Source: Rhizobium oryzihabitans (GTDB taxonomy: Bacteria > Pseudomonadota > Alphaproteobacteria > Rhizobiales > Rhizobiaceae). From it: a DNA stretch of 64,000 nucleotides. The stretch is taken from NCBI RefSeq assembly GCF_010669145.1, contig NZ_CP048632.1, positions 2,108,001 through 2,172,000 of the forward strand, given 5' to 3'. Positions 8,614 to 17,321 of this stretch are shown piece after piece (position 1 is the first letter of the stretch; each line of letters opens with the position of its first letter). The position numbers were made by a program, and so were the translations under genes. The notes under the pieces are model-generated. The model searched no databases, was not told the origin of the DNA, and saw only the letters and a list, made by a program, of their open reading frames with translations.

Positions 8614-10436
8614 TCCGCCGCCGCCTCCATACGATAGGCGGCTGCCGGCAATTCGATCTCGAATTCCGCCCCGCCGTCTTCATGGTTTCTGACACGCAGC
8701 TGGCCGCCAAAGTCCTTGATGATGTTATAGGTGATGGAAAGGCCGAGACCGAGGCCACGCCCCACGCCTTTTGTGGTGAAGAAGGGATCGAAGATGCGCT
8801 CCGAAATTGCCGGAGGTACACCGGGGCCACGGTCGCGGATGAAAATCGACACCGTCTGACCGTTCAGCACAGCCTTTAGAGCAATGCTGCGGTCTTCGCG
8901 CCCTTCCACCGCATCGGCGGCATTGGAGATGATGTTGACCAGCACCTGCTGCAGCCGCACCGGCCCGGCTTTCACCGCAAGCGGTACCGGACCGAGATCA
9001 ACATCCAGCACCGCATCGGCGGCCTTCAGCCGCGCGCCGACGATTTCGAGCGTGTCACGAAGCACGGTATCCAGACTGACCGCAGCCATTTTTTCGTTGG
9101 GCTTGCGGGCGAAATTCCTGAGGTGCTTGCTGATGGACGCCATGCGGTCGATGAGGCCTGAAATACGCCTGAGGTTCTCCGTCACCTCTTCCAGCCGCCC
9201 CCGCTCCACCAGAAGCGAGGCGTTTTCGGCATAGTTCTTGGCGGCGGCAAGCGGCTGGTTGAATTCATGTGACAGCGCCGCCGACATCTGGCCAAGTGCC
9301 GCAAGCTTGCCCGCCTGCACCAGATCGTTCTGCATTCTGCGCAATTGTTTCTCCGTCTGACGGCGCTCGGCGATTTCGTGCTCGATCTCCTGATTCACCC
9401 GCGCGAGATCGGCGGTGCGCTCCTCCACCCGACGTTCCAGTTCCGCCTGCGCCTCCGCCTGGTGGGTCAGTCGCTCACGCAGACGCCGCCGTCTTTGCAG
9501 CATGGCCGCGATCAAGGCGGCGGCAAGACACAGGCACAGGATGATCGCAATCATCGCCGTCTTGACCTGTGTTCTGAGCGAGCCCGTATCCATCAGCACG
9601 CTGACGGTCCAGCCCGCATCCGGCATCGGCTGCGACAGGACGAGATATTCCCTCTCACCGTCATCCTGGGTGATCGTCATCAATTGATGGGAGCCGAAAC
9701 TGCCGTTTTTCAGCGGCAGTTCCTTCAGGGTGGCGTTCGCGTAACGGCGGGATGCCTCCGTGCGCGCAAGCCTTTCGGGTGTCAGCGGCATCAGGCCGGA
9801 ATAAAGCCATTGCGGCGTTCCCGTCATGAAGATGATACCTTCCGGATCGGAGACGAGGATGCGGTTCTCGCCATCACCGAAGGATGCCTCTATGCCTTCA
9901 ATATCGACCTTGAAGACGATGACGCCCTTGATCTCCTCGTTGAAAAGGATGGGGGCGGAGAAATAATAGCCACGTTTGTGAGAGGTCGTGCCAAGCGCGA
10001 AGAAACGTGACTTGAAGCCCTTTGCGGCATCCTGAAAATAGGGTCGGTAGCTGAAATTCTCGCCGACGAAGCTCGTCGGTCCATCGTAATTGCTGGCGGC
10101 GATCGTCTCTCCGTCCAGCGTGATGATGTAAATATCGGAGGATTCCAAGAGGGTGTTGATGGATTTGAGATAGACATTGGCGCGCTGGCGCAGCGCCTCA
10201 TCCTTCGGATGCGCGACAAGCTCCTCTATGTCGTCGTGATCGGCTATCAGAGCCGGCAGCGGTTCGTAACGGCTCAAAAGCCCGCCGAGGGCAGAGACGG
10301 CCAGCCTGAGGGTGGTGCGGCCCTGATCGGATACTTCGCCGAAATAGCTTTCCGCGATGATGCCGCCACCCTTCGTCACGGCGCCGTAGCCGAGACCGAG
10401 GCTGAGAAGCATCAACAAAATCCAGCGATATTTCAC
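8610..10436 (-). CDS. DctB-type sensor histidine kinase of the Tct system
   Basis: A 608-residue membrane sensor kinase. It has an N-terminal membrane segment (WILLMLLSLGLGYG), a large periplasmic Cache-like sensor domain, a second membrane segment near residues 300-320 (AIILCLCLAAALIAAML), a coiled-coil linker, the H-box (ALGQMSAALSHEFNQPLAAA) and an ATPase domain (N-box NIISNAADAVEG, G1 DRGPGVP, G2 GLGLGLSI). A GTG start at 10436 was chosen because GGGGGAG precedes it and the membrane segment follows at once; the longer frame runs through an upstream terminator. It probably senses the transported carboxylate directly, as DctB does. Confidence 0.92.
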   Translation of the reverse strand: MKYRWILLMLLSLGLGYGAVTKGGGIIAESYFGEVSDQGRTTLRLAVSALGGLLSRYEPLPALIADHDDIEELVAHPKDEALRQRANVYLKSINTLLESSDIYIITLDGETIAASNYDGPTSFVGENFSYRPYFQDAAKGFKSRFFALGTTSHKRGYYFSAPILFNEEIKGVIVFKVDIEGIEASFGDGENRILVSDPEGIIFMTGTPQWLYSGLMPLTPERLARTEASRRYANATLKELPLKNGSFGSHQLMTITQDDGEREYLVLSQPMPDAGWTVSVLMDTGSLRTQVKTAMIAIILCLCLAAALIAAMLQRRRRLRERLTHQAEAQAELERRVEERTADLARVNQEIEHEIAERRQTEKQLRRMQNDLVQAGKLAALGQMSAALSHEFNQPLAAAKNYAENASLLVERGRLEEVTENLRRISGLIDRMASISKHLRNFARKPNEKMAAVSLDTVLRDTLEIVGARLKAADAVLDVDLGPVPLAVKAGPVRLQQVLVNIISNAADAVEGREDRSIALKAVLNGQTVSIFIRDRGPGVPPAISERIFDPFFTTKGVGRGLGLGLSITYNIIKDFGGQLRVRNHEDGGAEFEIELPAAAYRMEAAAE

Positions 10437-10542
10437 CGAAACTCCCCCTAACGCGCGCCAAACTGCTCTCCCGAGCAGAGTGTAGGAGGAGTGGCTGAAT
10501 TTTCCAAGTGAGTGGAAAAGACAGCCAAACGGTCCTGAAAAC

Positions 10543-10571
10543 AAAAAACCGGCCACGAGGGCCGGTTTTTT
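10543..10571 (-). terminator. Terminator after rpmF
   Basis: AAAAAACCGGCC and GGCCGGTTTTTT-type arms form a long stem 23 bp after the rpmF stop. A/T-runs on both sides let it work in either direction. It isolates rpmF from the sensor kinase gene downstream. Confidence 0.85.
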
Positions 10572-10593
10572 GCACATACAATGTCGGAAACGC

Positions 10594-10779
10594 TTATGCG
10601 CTTTCCTTCGGCGTCAGAACCTGACGGCCGCGATACATACCGGTCTTCAAATCGATATGGTGCGGACGGCGCAGTTCGCCGGAGTTCTTGTCTTCAACAT
10701 AGGTTGCAGACTTGAGACCGTCAGCCGAGCGGCGCATGCCACGCTTGGACGGGCTTGTTTTTCTTTTTGGTACAGCCAT
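10594..10779 (-). CDS. rpmF: 50S ribosomal protein L32
   Basis: A 61-residue basic ribosomal protein with the L32 start [18 protein letters not shown] and the rhizobial C-terminus [17 protein letters not shown]. It is a component of the large ribosomal subunit near the peptidyl-transferase region. It lacks the zinc-binding cysteines found in some L32 forms, as usual in alphaproteobacteria. It is monocistronic, with a strong terminator downstream. Confidence 0.97.
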   Translation of the reverse strand: MAVPKRKTSPSKRGMRRSADGLKSATYVEDKNSGELRRPHHIDLKTGMYRGRQVLTPKESA

Positions 10780-10965
10780 TTTTGTTACTCCACTTTAGCG
10801 GCGAAACAACGGAACCGGCCAGAACCAAAGGCCGAATGTCGGGTGTCTCGATATCGGAAATTTGGCGCGCTTATACATGCCCAAACGGGCTTTGACCAGC
10901 CCTGACGCGCATTTTTTCCGATTCAGCGGAACAGGGACGACGAGCAGGCTGGCGGTGCACGCAAA

Positions 10966-11691
10966 TCAGGTCTCACTTCTATCAAAAACGATGAGTTCCT
11001 TGAAGTGGTTCATATCCATGAATTCACAGAAAGCAGGCGGGCGCATCTCGATGATCGGCGCTGCTGCGCGCAGTTTTTCCAGCTCCTCGTCCAGCATTGT
11101 CTGCCACCGCGGCAGGCTCTCGGGATCAAACCAGCGCGTGATGTAGGACAGCGTGATATGAAACTCATAGCTTTCATGATCGGGATGGCGATAACCGAAG
11201 GCCTCGGCAAATGCATCGCGCCACAGAGCGACGATCCGGTCGTCCTCAGCGGTCGCCCCCTTCATCACCAGTCCCGTCGGTGTAAGACCCGTCACCTGCA
11301 TGTTGAAGCCCGGCAGAACCGGAAAGGCCGAAAGACGGTCACGATAATATTCCGTCATCGTGTCGATCGGCGTATCGAGCGGCATTTCCTCGGGCCAATA
11401 GGGCGCCATGCGCCGGAACTCGATGATGCCCTGAAACACCGTCATGTGCAGGCTGGAAACCGGCGTGAAGGCGAGCAGCGATGCCTCGGGCATGTCCAGA
11501 AAGCGCTGGCGTGTCCTGATGATCGCGCTCTCGGTCTGCGAGCCTTCAACGAGGTGGCAGACGACCGTGTTACCCGGCTCGGGCAGGAATTCGCGCTCGG
11601 CGTTAAAACGGCTGCCGAGATGGCGCGGCGGGTGATCGTGGTTGGCAGCGGAAATATATTCAAGGTCTTTCGAGACGAGCGGGGCGTGCAT
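10966..11691 (-). CDS. 2H phosphoesterase-like protein (DUF1868)
   Basis: A 241-residue soluble protein with two HxT motifs, LHMTVFQ around residue 82 and FHITLSY around residue 178. These are the signature of the 2H (2'-5' RNA ligase/cyclic phosphodiesterase) fold, and the overall pattern fits the DUF1868 branch. The ATG at 11691 has a good AAGGAG. The substrate is unknown; a 2',3'-cyclic or 2'-5' phosphodiester is the family expectation. It stands alone between rpmF and polA. Confidence 0.8.
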   Translation of the reverse strand: MHAPLVSKDLEYISAANHDHPPRHLGSRFNAEREFLPEPGNTVVCHLVEGSQTESAIIRTRQRFLDMPEASLLAFTPVSSLHMTVFQGIIEFRRMAPYWPEEMPLDTPIDTMTEYYRDRLSAFPVLPGFNMQVTGLTPTGLVMKGATAEDDRIVALWRDAFAEAFGYRHPDHESYEFHITLSYITRWFDPESLPRWQTMLDEELEKLRAAAPIIEMRPPAFCEFMDMNHFKELIVFDRSET

Positions 11692-11783
11692 GGGGAAACT
11701 CCTTTTGAGAGGTTTCCCCTAATCCCGATACGCAACAGATCAATGACATCGACCGGTCGATTTCACGGGGTCGCACGGCCTTG

Positions 11784-13850
11784 TCAGTGTGCCTCATCCC
11801 AGTTGTCGGCGGCGCGCGCATCCACCTGCAACGGCACCCTCATGGAAATCGCCGGCATGGCCGCATTTTCCATCACGGAGACGACAACGGGCAGGGTCTT
11901 TTCGATTTCCGCTTCCTCGACCTCGAAGATGAGTTCGTCGTGCACCTGCAGCAGCATGCGGGCGGAAAGCTTCTCCGCCTCCAGCGCCGCCTCGATACGG
12001 ACCATCGCGCGGCGGATGATATCGGCAGCGGAGCCCTGGATCGGCGCATTGATGGCCGCGCGTTCGTTGAAGGCCTTCACGGAAGGGTTGGACGAGCGGA
12101 TATCCGGATAATGGGCGCGGCGGCCGAAAATCGTTTCGACATAACCGTTCTCGCGGGCGAAAGCCTTGGTCGCTTCCATGTAGTCGCGAATGCCGGGAAA
12201 GCGCTCGAAATATTTCTTGATATATTCCCCCGCTTCAGAGCGGGCAATGCTGAGCTGGTTGGCCAGCCCGAAAGCGGAAATGCCATAGATGATGCCGAAG
12301 TTGATGGCCTTGGCGCGGCGGCGCACCTCCGACGGCATGCCTTCCACCGGCACACCGAACATTTCCGATGCGGTCATCGCATGAATGTCGATGCCATTTT
12401 CAAAAGCGTTGCGAAGTTGGGGAATATCCGCGACATGGGCAAGCACGCGCAATTCGATCTGGCTGTAATCGGCCGACAGCAGCTTGTGGCCGGGCGTGGA
12501 GATGAAGGCCGTGCGGATCTTGCGGCCTTCGGCGGTGCGCACCGGGATGTTCTGGAGGTTCGGCTCCGAAGATGACAGGCGCCCCGTCGTGGTGGAGGCA
12601 AGCGCGTAGGACGTATGCACCCGCTTCGTCTCCGGGTGAATATAGCCGGGCAGCGCATCCGTATAGGTCGATTTCAGCTTGGTCAGCTGCCGCCAGTCGA
12701 CGATCTTGCGCGGCAGTTCGGCACCTTCCGCCGCCAGATCTTCCAGCACCTGCGCCGATGTCGACCATTGACCGGTCTTTGTTTTCGAGCCGCCCGGCAG
12801 GCCCATCCGGCCAAACAGGATATCGCCGAGCTGCTTTGGCGATCCGATATTGAAACGCTCGCCCGCCAGCTGATAAACTTCCTCTTCGAAGGCAGCCGCC
12901 TTCTGGGCCAGCTCGCCGGAGAGACGCGACAGGATCTGCCGGTCCACGGTGATGCCGCGCTCCTCCATATGCGCCAGAACCGGCACGAGGGGGCGTTCCA
13001 GCCGCTCATAGACCTTGGTCAGGCGCTCGGCGGCAAGCCGGGGCTTCAGCACCATCCAGAGGCGCAAAGTGACATCCGCATCTTCCGCCGCGTAAGCCGT
13101 CGCCTTGTCGATATCGACGAAATCGAAGGTGACGCTCGACCTGCCCGATCCCGTCACGTCCTTATAGGCGATCGGCTTGTGACCGAGCCAGCGTTCGGAC
13201 AGCGAATCCATGCCATGCGTGGCCTTGCCGGCCTCCAGAACATAGGAAATCAGCATGGTATCGTCGAAACTCTGCATGACGACGCCGTGGCGTTTCATCA
13301 GCAGGTAATCATATTTGAGGTTCTGGGCGATTTTCAGAACGGCCGGGTCCTCAAGAAGGCTCTTCAGACGCTCCAGCGCCTCACTAAACGGCACCTGCCC
13401 TTCGGCGAGCTTGATGCCATCGCTGAAAAGATCGCCACCCGAGCCGGTCTTGTGCGTCAAGGGAACATAGGCGGCGCGGATATCGGTGCCCGAGGCATCC
13501 TTGCCATTATCGGCAATCGCCAGCGAAAAACCGACGAGCTCGGCCTGCATGGGGTCGAGCGAGGTCGTTTCCGTATCGAAGGCGACGACGCCCGTTTCGC
13601 GGGCCGCCGCAACCCAACGGTCCAGCTCCGCCATATCCCTGATCGTCACATAGGCGGCCGTGTCGATCTTGGCGGCGGCGAAAACCGTCTGCCGTGCCGT
13701 GGCGAGATCGGCAGGCGCGCTGCCCTCCCCTGTCGCCTGCCTTGCAGGCGCTGCCGGTGAAGCCTGTGAACTCGCATCAGCGGCCGTTTCACCAGACGTC
13801 ACGGCGGCGGCCGGCGCATCGAGATCGGGACCATGCGCATCAGCCCCCAT
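11784..13850 (-). CDS. polA: DNA polymerase I, C-terminal fragment (3'-5' exonuclease and polymerase domains), separated by frameshift
   Basis: The larger of two polA pieces, 688 codons if it starts at its own ATG. It carries the 3'-5' exonuclease domain with FDTETTSLDP and the family A polymerase domain with DYSQIELRVLAH (motif A), RRAKAINFGIIYGIS (motif B) and QVHDELIFEV (motif C). All key residues are present. It lies one frame away from the upstream piece. Adding one G to the G5 run at 13844-13848 restores a continuous 998-residue PolA. If the frameshift is real, a Klenow-like protein could still be made from the ATG inside that run; if it is an assembly error, this is normal polA. Confidence 0.93.
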   Translation of the reverse strand: MGADAHGPDLDAPAAAVTSGETAADASSQASPAAPARQATGEGSAPADLATARQTVFAAAKIDTAAYVTIRDMAELDRWVAAARETGVVAFDTETTSLDPMQAELVGFSLAIADNGKDASGTDIRAAYVPLTHKTGSGGDLFSDGIKLAEGQVPFSEALERLKSLLEDPAVLKIAQNLKYDYLLMKRHGVVMQSFDDTMLISYVLEAGKATHGMDSLSERWLGHKPIAYKDVTGSGRSSVTFDFVDIDKATAYAAEDADVTLRLWMVLKPRLAAERLTKVYERLERPLVPVLAHMEERGITVDRQILSRLSGELAQKAAAFEEEVYQLAGERFNIGSPKQLGDILFGRMGLPGGSKTKTGQWSTSAQVLEDLAAEGAELPRKIVDWRQLTKLKSTYTDALPGYIHPETKRVHTSYALASTTTGRLSSSEPNLQNIPVRTAEGRKIRTAFISTPGHKLLSADYSQIELRVLAHVADIPQLRNAFENGIDIHAMTASEMFGVPVEGMPSEVRRRAKAINFGIIYGISAFGLANQLSIARSEAGEYIKKYFERFPGIRDYMEATKAFARENGYVETIFGRRAHYPDIRSSNPSVKAFNERAAINAPIQGSAADIIRRAMVRIEAALEAEKLSARMLLQVHDELIFEVEEAEIEKTLPVVVSVMENAAMPAISMRVPLQVDARAADNWDEAH

Positions 13851-14779
13851 TGCACCGGCACATTGGCGGGGTCGATGGCAGAAGCGTCGGTTTCGGTCGC
13901 TTCTGCAACCCGGCGCGTCAGCGTCGTAAACTCCATCGCCTTCAGGAAGGCGATGAGTTTCGGGCCGTTCTGCGGTTCGAGCACCAGCGCCTCAAGGGAC
14001 TGGTCCAAAGGTACATCGGTTCTGAGCGCCACGAGCTGCCTGGAAAGGCGGGCAAGCTCCGCATTGGCGATGATATTTTCCCGGCGCTTCTGCTGCTTGA
14101 TTTCATCTGCGCGCGCCAGAAGAGTATCGAGATCGCCGTATTCCTCCAGCAATTGCGCGGCCGTCTTCGGGCCGATGCCGGGAATGCCCGGAACATTGTC
14201 GGTGGAATCGCCGGTCATCGCCTGCAGGTCGATCATCTTTTCGGGGCCGACGCCCCACTTCTCGACGACATCGGGAACGCCGATCTGCTTGTCCTTCATG
14301 GCGTCGTACATATGCACATTGGCCGTGACGAGCTGCATCAGATCCTTGTCGGAAGAAATGATGGTGACGTCGGCGCCGATCGCCTCCGCCTGTCGGGCGT
14401 AGGTGGCGATGATATCGTCCGCCTCGAAGCCTTCCGTCTCGATACAGGGAAGATTGAAGGCGCGTGTTGCCTCACGGATCAGGCCGAATTGCGGAACCAG
14501 ATCTTCCGGCGGCGCGGTGCGGTTGGCCTTGTAGAGATCGTAAAGCTCATTGCGGAAGGTTTTCGACGAATAGTCAAAAATCACGGCGAAATGCGTGGGC
14601 GTGACGCCGACATCGGTATTGCGCGCATCCCTCAACAGCTTCCACAACATGTTGCAGAAGCCGGAAACGGCGTTGACCGGCAGCCCGTCCGACTTGCGGT
14701 TCAGCGGCGGAATGGCATGGAACGCCCGGAAAATGAAACCGGAACCGTCAACGAGGAAGAGATGATCGCCTTTTTTCAT
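13799..14779 (-). CDS. polA: DNA polymerase I, N-terminal fragment (5'-3' exonuclease domain), separated by frameshift
   Basis: The upstream piece of polA, starting at the standard MKKGDHLFLVDGSGFIFRAFHA. The ATG at 14779 was chosen over the longer frame because it matches the family start. It encodes the complete 5'-3' exonuclease/FEN domain (FEADDIIATYA, TIISSDKDLMQLV, GDSTDNVPGIPGIGPKTAAQLL). The last natural residues are NVPVQWG; the frame then runs 14 more codons of unrelated sequence to a stop. As written the cell would make a separate exonuclease. See the downstream fragment for the restoring base. Confidence 0.93.
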   Translation of the reverse strand: MKKGDHLFLVDGSGFIFRAFHAIPPLNRKSDGLPVNAVSGFCNMLWKLLRDARNTDVGVTPTHFAVIFDYSSKTFRNELYDLYKANRTAPPEDLVPQFGLIREATRAFNLPCIETEGFEADDIIATYARQAEAIGADVTIISSDKDLMQLVTANVHMYDAMKDKQIGVPDVVEKWGVGPEKMIDLQAMTGDSTDNVPGIPGIGPKTAAQLLEEYGDLDTLLARADEIKQQKRRENIIANAELARLSRQLVALRTDVPLDQSLEALVLEPQNGPKLIAFLKAMEFTTLTRRVAEATETDASAIDPANVPVQWGLMRMVPISMRRPPP

Positions 14780-14944
14780 GGCGATATGGATAGCGCGGGG
14801 CTGTTTTGACGTCCATAGAAACTTCGCACAACGCACCGCAAAGCGCTTGAAGCGAAGCGTCTGGAAAGGCCCGTTAAATTCACCTGAACGTTACCGATTT
14901 GTAATGGATTTTCCCTTGAAAAGCCGCATTTGCAGACACATTTC

Positions 14945-15096
14945 ATAGAGGACGGCGCCTGATCACGCCGTAGTCTGATTGTAGGCTCGTCCCCCGCCGC
15001 ATCAGACCGGACAAAGGCCTTTCCCCCTCTCCGGGCCTTTGTCCTCCAATACGACCGCCATGGCCGACCCCTCCCGGCCATGGCGGTTTTATTTTG
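14945..15096 (+). ncRNA. Trans-acting sRNA, alpha-r7 (Smr7C) type
   Basis: A gene-free stretch between polA and marR folds into three stems on the plus strand: 14973-14979 with 15001-15007; an 11-bp stem, 15009-15019 with 15034-15044; and a 12-bp terminator stem, 15055-15066 with 15075-15086, followed by TTTTATTTT. All three loops are C-rich (TCCCCCG, TTTCCCCCTCTCCG, ACCCCTCC) and could pair with Shine-Dalgarno sequences. From memory, alpha-r7 sRNAs of rhizobia lie between polA and a marR gene and have three hairpins. A weak TTGAAA element lies upstream. The exact 5' end is not determined. Confidence 0.75.
15055..15095 (+). terminator. Terminator of the alpha-r7-type sRNA
   Basis: A perfect 12-bp stem, CCGCCATGGCCG with CGGCCATGGCGG and an eight-base loop, followed by TTTTATTTT. 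It lies upstream of marR and after no protein gene, which is itself evidence for the sRNA. Confidence 0.85.
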
Positions 15097-15127
15097 TGCC
15101 ATTTTCCGGGCTGGCTTAAACATATCA

Positions 15128-15143
15128 TGCGATATATATCGCA
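15128..15143. promoter_or_regulatory. MarR operator-like palindrome
   Basis: TGCGATATATATCGCA is a perfect 16-base palindrome 50 bp upstream of the marR start. Perfect AT-centred dyads of this size are typical MarR sites, so autoregulation is likely. It also lies just beyond the sRNA terminator. Confidence 0.65.
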
Positions 15144-15193
15144 CTATCGAAATCGCGCGGAATGCGCCGGCTACGAAGTTTACGGACGGACGA

Positions 15194-15628
15194 ATGGGGT
15201 TTTCCCGGGACGAATCGGCGATCTATCTCGCTGCGAGAATGGCAAGGGAATTCACCATGGCGCTCCAGAAGCGAGCCGCCGCGCTGGGTTTCTCTCCCGG
15301 GCAATTCCCGATTCTCATCGAGCTTTGGCATGAGGAAGGCCTGACGCAGCGGCAATTGCTCGATAGAATTGACATCGAACAGGCAACCCTTGCCAACACG
15401 CTTGCGCGCATGGAGCGTGACGGGCTGATCCTGCGCAAATCCCATCCAAGCGACCGCCGCGCGCAGATCATCGAATTGACGCAACGCGGCCGGGATCTGG
15501 AGGCGAATGCGATTGCCGCTTCCGAGGCCACCGAGGACACGCTGCTCAAGGATTTCCGGCGTTTCGAAAGGCAGCTGCTGCTGGAATATATGCGCCGGGC
15601 AATCGAGAGCGCAAAAAAGGCCAAATAG
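15194..15628 (+). CDS. MarR family transcriptional regulator
   Basis: A 144-residue winged-helix regulator. The helix-turn-helix region is GLTQRQLLDRIDIEQATLANTLARMERDGLILR, followed by the wing SHPSDRRAQIIELTQRG, typical of MarR. The internal ATG at 15194 is preferred over the longer frame because the sRNA terminator lies inside the extension and GGACGGACGA precedes it. The ligand and targets are unknown. The nearby palindrome and the absence of a divergent partner suggest it controls at least itself. Confidence 0.88.
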   Translation: MGFSRDESAIYLAARMAREFTMALQKRAAALGFSPGQFPILIELWHEEGLTQRQLLDRIDIEQATLANTLARMERDGLILRKSHPSDRRAQIIELTQRGRDLEANAIAASEATEDTLLKDFRRFERQLLLEYMRRAIESAKKAK

Positions 15629-15639
15629 CTTTTGCCTTT

Positions 15640-15752
15640 CTAAACCGCTCTGTCTTCGCTATGGCGCCCTTCATTGCCGAAAGCGTCTCAAGTTTTTGTT
15701 TCTGCGCGGTTTCGGGTGGAAAACCGCTTCGCAGTTTTCCTGAACTGCTCTA
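15640..15752. repeat. Rhizobial intergenic repeat, copy 1 (degenerate)
   Basis: Contains the pattern CGCTCT ... GTTTTTG-like tract ... GGAAAACCGCTTCGCAGTTT ... CTGCTCT. It recurs in related form at 40645, 43586 and 45727. The copy shows mismatches but the order of blocks is kept. It fills the space between marR and the M20 peptidase gene and has no coding capacity. Confidence 0.6.
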
Positions 15753-15874
15753 TCGTTCGCGCGGCTGCGCGGTTGCCGATTCAACGACACGTCAGCCCCT
15801 TGTTCCCACGCGATGCGCGATGCCCGGATATTTCGTCCCATCGCCGGGTCACGACAGACATGACAGGATCAGCG

Positions 15875-17266
15875 ATGACAGACGTTTCCCCCATTCTTTC
15901 CACGGCCGACGACAACCTTACCTCCAGCCTCGAGCGGCTGTTCGAACTTGTTCGCATCCCCTCTATTTCCACGGACCCCGCCTACAAGGCGGAGTGCCGC
16001 AAGGCGGCGGAATGGCTGGTCAGGACACTTTCCTCACTGGGCTTTGAAGCCTCCGTTCGCGACACGGCCGGCCATCCGATGGTGGTGGCGCATCACGATG
16101 CAGCCACGAAAGACGCACCGCATGTGCTTTTTTATGGCCACTACGATGTGCAGCCGGTCGATCCGCTCAATCTTTGGGAAAACGATCCGTTTGAGCCTGC
16201 GGTAAAAGATATCGGCGCAGGCAGGCAGGTGATCACCGGGCGTGGAACGGCTGATGACAAGGGCCAGCTGATGACCTTCGTGGAAGCCTGCCGGGCCTAC
16301 AAGGCGGTCAATGGCGGCCTGCCGGTGCGCGTTACCATTCTTTTCGAAGGCGAAGAAGAATCCGGCTCGCCGTCGCTGAAGCCGTTCCTCGAAGCCAATG
16401 CCGATGAGCTGAAGGCCGATTATGCGCTGGTATGCGACACGGGCATGTGGGACCGCGATACGCCCGCCATCGCTGCTGCCCTCCGTGGCCTGGTCGGCGA
16501 GGAGATCGTCATCACCGCAGCCGACCGCGATCTGCATTCCGGGCTTTTCGGTGGTGCTGCCGCAAATCCCATTCACATCCTGACCGATATTCTCGCCGGT
16601 CTGCATGACGAGACCGGCCGCGTGACACTTGCCGGCTTTTACGACGGCGTCGAGGAAACGCCCGCCAATATCAAGGCTTCCTGGGAAACGCTGGGCCGCA
16701 GTGCGGAGGCCTTCCTCGGTGAGGTCGGGCTTTCTGTTCCTTCGGGCGAAAAGGGCCGCTCCGTGCTGGAGCAGACCTGGGCGCGGCCGACCGCCGAAGT
16801 CAACGGCATTATCGGCGGCTATACCGGCGACGGCTTCAAGACTGTGATTGCCGCCAAGGCGTCTGCCAAGGTTTCCTTCCGCCTTGTTGGAGAACAGAAC
16901 CCGGCAGCCATCCGCGAGAGCTTCCGGGCCTATGTCCGCTCGAAAATCCCGGCGGATTGCTCGGTGGAATTTCATGAGCACGGCGCATCGCCGGCCATCC
17001 AGCTTTCCTATGATTCACCTGTCCTGACGAAGGCCAAGAATGCGCTTTCGGAAGAGTGGCCCAAGCCCGCCGTTGTGATCGGCATGGGTGGCTCGATCCC
17101 GATCGTCGGCGATTTCCAGAAGATGCTGGGCATGGATTCGCTGCTCGTCGGCTTCGGCTTGACCGATGACCGCATTCATTCGCCGAATGAAAAATACGAC
17201 CTGCAGTCCTTCCACAAGGGCATCCGCTCGTGGGTTCGTATTCTCGACGCGCTCGCAACGAAGTAG
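15875..17266 (+). CDS. M20 family dipeptidase/metallopeptidase
   Basis: A 463-residue zinc hydrolase of the M20 (carnosinase/ArgE/DapE) group. Metal-binding and catalytic signatures are HVLFYGHYDVQPVDP (His and Asp), GRGTADDKGQL and the catalytic Glu in EGEEESGSPSL. A dimerisation domain is inserted after DRDLHSGLFGG. The C-terminus GFGLTDDRIHSPNEKYD carries the last metal ligand. The ATG at 15875 has AGGATC in front; another ATG at 15860 is possible. It probably cleaves dipeptides in the cytosol. It is monocistronic and ends at a terminator. Confidence 0.92.
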   Translation: MTDVSPILSTADDNLTSSLERLFELVRIPSISTDPAYKAECRKAAEWLVRTLSSLGFEASVRDTAGHPMVVAHHDAATKDAPHVLFYGHYDVQPVDPLNLWENDPFEPAVKDIGAGRQVITGRGTADDKGQLMTFVEACRAYKAVNGGLPVRVTILFEGEEESGSPSLKPFLEANADELKADYALVCDTGMWDRDTPAIAAALRGLVGEEIVITAADRDLHSGLFGGAAANPIHILTDILAGLHDETGRVTLAGFYDGVEETPANIKASWETLGRSAEAFLGEVGLSVPSGEKGRSVLEQTWARPTAEVNGIIGGYTGDGFKTVIAAKASAKVSFRLVGEQNPAAIRESFRAYVRSKIPADCSVEFHEHGASPAIQLSYDSPVLTKAKNALSEEWPKPAVVIGMGGSIPIVGDFQKMLGMDSLLVGFGLTDDRIHSPNEKYDLQSFHKGIRSWVRILDALATK

Positions 17267-17270
17267 TCAA

Positions 17271-17310
17271 AAGAAAGGAGGCGCCGGTTGCCCGACGCCT
17301 CTCTTCTTTT
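17271..17310 (+). terminator. Terminator after the M20 peptidase gene
   Basis: AAGAAAGGAGGCG pairs with CGCCTCTCTTCTT, leaving a loop of about nine bases, and is followed by T-rich sequence. It begins within five bases of the stop codon. Confidence 0.75.
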
Positions 17311-17321
17311 CGGTTTTTGAT

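Noticed and set aside
13830-13850. Programmed ribosomal frameshift in polA
   Set aside because: A -1 slip on the GGG codon would rejoin the frames, but there is no proper slippery heptamer or evident downstream structure, and PolA is not known to use one. A missing base is simpler.
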